Positions 57,570 through 59,093 of a stretch of 59,093 nucleotides of DNA are shown here, piece after piece. Where the stretch lies: NCBI GenBank assembly GCA_009886115.1, contig VFJJ01000142.1, positions 1-59,093 on the forward strand. Direction: 5' to 3'. The notes under the pieces were generated by a model. It was not told the DNA's origin and ran no database searches. It saw only the letters and a list, made by a program, of their open reading frames with translations. Position 1 is the stretch's first letter. The number at the start of each line of letters is the position of its first letter. Origin of the DNA: Actinomycetota bacterium. Its GTDB lineage: Bacteria > Actinomycetota > Acidimicrobiia > IMCC26256 > VFJJ01. The translations under genes were made by a program, and so were the position numbers.

Positions 57570-59093
57570 ATGACCGCACTGCCCAAGGCCGGCCCGTTCG
57601 CCCAGGCGCGACTGCGACCCGACGCCGCCGCGTTGATCAACGGCGAGGTCACGATCAGCTACGCCCGGTTCGACGACGATGCTCGTCGAGCCTCGTTCGC
57701 CTTGCACGCCTTGGGTGTACGGCGCGGTGACCGTGTCGCCATCATGCTGCGGAACTGTCCCGAGTGGTTCGTGGCTGCACATGCCTGCGGGCGTCTCGGG
57801 GCGACGGTCGTCCCGATCAACTGGCACTTCAAGGCCTACGAGGCGGGCTGGCTCGTGACCGACTCCGAGTCGAAGGTTGTGGTGACAGCGGTGGAGTTCG
57901 AGCCGGCGCTGGTCGACTGCCCCGACGTGCCTCGGCTGCTGGTCGGCTCCACCTGGGAGCAGGAGCTGACTGGGGCACCCGCCGCTGGGGAGGTCGATCC
58001 GCCCGAGACGATGGGCGACGCATGGCCGGCGTCGATGTCGTACACCTCGGGCACGACCGGTCGGCCCAAGGGCGTGGCGATCCACCGGGGCGACTTCCGC
58101 ATCAACGCCGAGGGCGTCGCTGGTGCCGGAGACCGGTGGGGGCTGGGTCCGGGTGCGAGGCATCTCCTGGTGGGTCCGGCCTACCACGCCGGTCCGGGGT
58201 TCTGGGCCCAGATGCACCTGGCGTTCGGCGGGACGATCGTCATCATGGACAGGTGGGACCCGATCCGCTGGCTGGCCTTGGTCGAGCAGCACCGCATCAC
58301 CAACTCGCACATGGTCCCGGCGAACTTCATCCGGCTCCTCGAGGTGCCAGAGGCCGAGCGCTCCCGGTACGACCTGTCGTCGCTCACGATGATCGTGCAC
58401 GCGGCGGCCCCCTGCCCCGTCCCGGTGAAGCGGGCCATCATGGACTGGGTCGGCGCCGACAAGGTCTTCGAGTACTACGGAGCCTCAGAGGGTGGCGGCA
58501 CGACCATCACCCCGCAGGAGTGGCTCGAGCACCCGGGCAGCGTCGGACGCCCCATGGACGGCACCGAGGTCCGAGCCGTCGACGACGACGGACGGGTGCT
58601 GCCGGCTGGTGAGGTGGGCACGATCTACGTGCGCCTCGCCACCGGGGGCTTCGACTACCACAACGATCCCGACAAGACGGCGGCGGCGCGCCGGTCGATC
58701 GACGGCGTCGACGGCTGGTTCACGGTCGGCGACATCGGCCATCTCGATGCCGACGGCTACCTCTACATCACCGATCGCAAGAGCGACATGGTGATCTCGG
58801 GCGGCGTGAACATCTACCCCCGCGAGATCGAGGACTGCCTCTACCGACACCCCTCGGTCGCCGACTGCGTCGTGTTCGGCGCACCCGAGCCCGCCTGGGG
58901 CGAGCAGATCGTGGCTGTCGTCCAGCCCCGGGCGGGAACCCATCCAACGTCCGACGAGCTCATCGCCTGGGTGCGCTCGCAGCTCGCCGACTACAAGCGC
59001 CCCCGCATCGTGGAGCTCGTCGACGAGCTCGCCCGCGACGACAACGGCAAGATCAGAAAGCCCGTCTTCCGCCGCGAGTGGCTCGTTGCCCAC
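57570..59093 (+). CDS. AMP-dependent acyl-CoA synthetase/ligase (3' end beyond window)
   Basis: The frame is open from the ATG at 57570 to the right edge, 508 codons so far. The P-loop YTSGTTGRPKG (about 158-168), EYYGASEGGG, FTVGDIGHLDADGYLYITDRKSDMVISGG and the C-terminal DNGKIRK with catalytic Lys 494 are all intact. Length and motifs show that only a few residues are missing. It belongs to the fatty-acid/aryl-acid ligase group without a clear substrate. It diverges from the Gln-substituted ligase at 55969; perhaps the pair is controlled together. Confidence 0.9.
   Translation, partial: MTALPKAGPFAQARLRPDAAALINGEVTISYARFDDDARRASFALHALGVRRGDRVAIMLRNCPEWFVAAHACGRLGATVVPINWHFKAYEAGWLVTDSESKVVVTAVEFEPALVDCPDVPRLLVGSTWEQELTGAPAAGEVDPPETMGDAWPASMSYTSGTTGRPKGVAIHRGDFRINAEGVAGAGDRWGLGPGARHLLVGPAYHAGPGFWAQMHLAFGGTIVIMDRWDPIRWLALVEQHRITNSHMVPANFIRLLEVPEAERSRYDLSSLTMIVHAAAPCPVPVKRAIMDWVGADKVFEYYGASEGGGTTITPQEWLEHPGSVGRPMDGTEVRAVDDDGRVLPAGEVGTIYVRLATGGFDYHNDPDKTAAARRSIDGVDGWFTVGDIGHLDADGYLYITDRKSDMVISGGVNIYPREIEDCLYRHPSVADCVVFGAPEPAWGEQIVAVVQPRAGTHPTSDELIAWVRSQLADYKRPRIVELVDELARDDNGKIRKPVFRREWLVAH

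Overview
This window reads as chromosomal DNA of a high-GC Actinomycetota, most likely an Acidimicrobiia-type (Ilumatobacter-like) organism. That placement is inferred from very high GC at third codon positions, several short-chain dehydrogenases, F420/LLM-type oxidoreductases, many AMP-forming acyl-CoA ligases, DUF35/thiolase-like pairs, a DUF2510 protein and a HelD-type helicase. I see no rRNA, tRNA, CRISPR array, prophage or insertion sequence. Both ends cut genes.

Layout. 1-2.9 kb: a receiver-domain remnant at the edge, hairpin repeat 1, two SDRs and an LLM oxidoreductase. 3.0-7.9 kb: a surface-glycan group with two family-2 glycosyltransferases, a phosphodiesterase-like alkaline phosphatase family enzyme and a kinase-methyltransferase fusion. 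8-11.8 kb: a coupled pair of amidohydrolases and a tyrosine recombinase lacking its tyrosine. 11.8-17.7 kb: acyl-CoA ligase, SDRs, hydroxyacyl-CoA dehydrogenase, hot-dog dehydratase and methionine aminopeptidase. 17.8-24.3 kb: FGGY kinase, lipoprotein hydrolase, PhyH oxygenase, P450 with its own ferredoxin, and a LysM lipoprotein. 24.4-29.4 kb: acyl-CoA ligase, MaoC hydratase and a tightly overlapping DUF35/CMD/DUF35/thiolase-like operon resembling steroid side-chain aldolase modules. 29.5-38.8 kb: LLM enzyme, HelD helicase, D-aminoacylase-like amidohydrolase, hydroxyacid dehydrogenase, DUF2510 membrane protein and a second thiolase-like/DUF35 pair. 38.8-44.7 kb: a peptide-type ABC importer without ATPases, a hot-dog protein, a VOC protein, an SDR and a SnoaL-like protein. 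44.8-46.6 kb: GH15 glucoamylase-like enzyme. 46.7-52.6 kb: a four-subunit 2-oxoacid:ferredoxin oxidoreductase behind a TetR regulator, divergent from a PaaK-like ligase. 52.6-54.5 kb: an array of truncated and fused gene fragments. 54.8-59.1 kb: a GGDEF protein and two acyl-CoA ligases, the last running off the edge.

Much of the content fits uptake and CoA-dependent breakdown of hydrophobic carboxylates such as sterol-like side chains or aryl acids: activation (ligases), oxidation (P450, PhyH, LLM, SDR, HAD), hydration (MaoC and FAS1-like hot-dog proteins), retro-aldol cleavage (thiolase-like/DUF35), and ferredoxin-linked 2-oxoacid oxidation. This pathway assignment is inference from families and gene order.

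The most unusual signals are: (i) four dispersed, identically oriented hairpin elements centred near 279, 15097, 29404 and 44751, with compensatory arm changes, a G-rich flank and about 15-kb spacing; (ii) a kinase-methyltransferase fusion beside glycosyltransferases, recalling the O-antigen chain terminator WbdD with domain order reversed; (iii) a patch where four neighbouring genes have been cut, joined and frameshifted.
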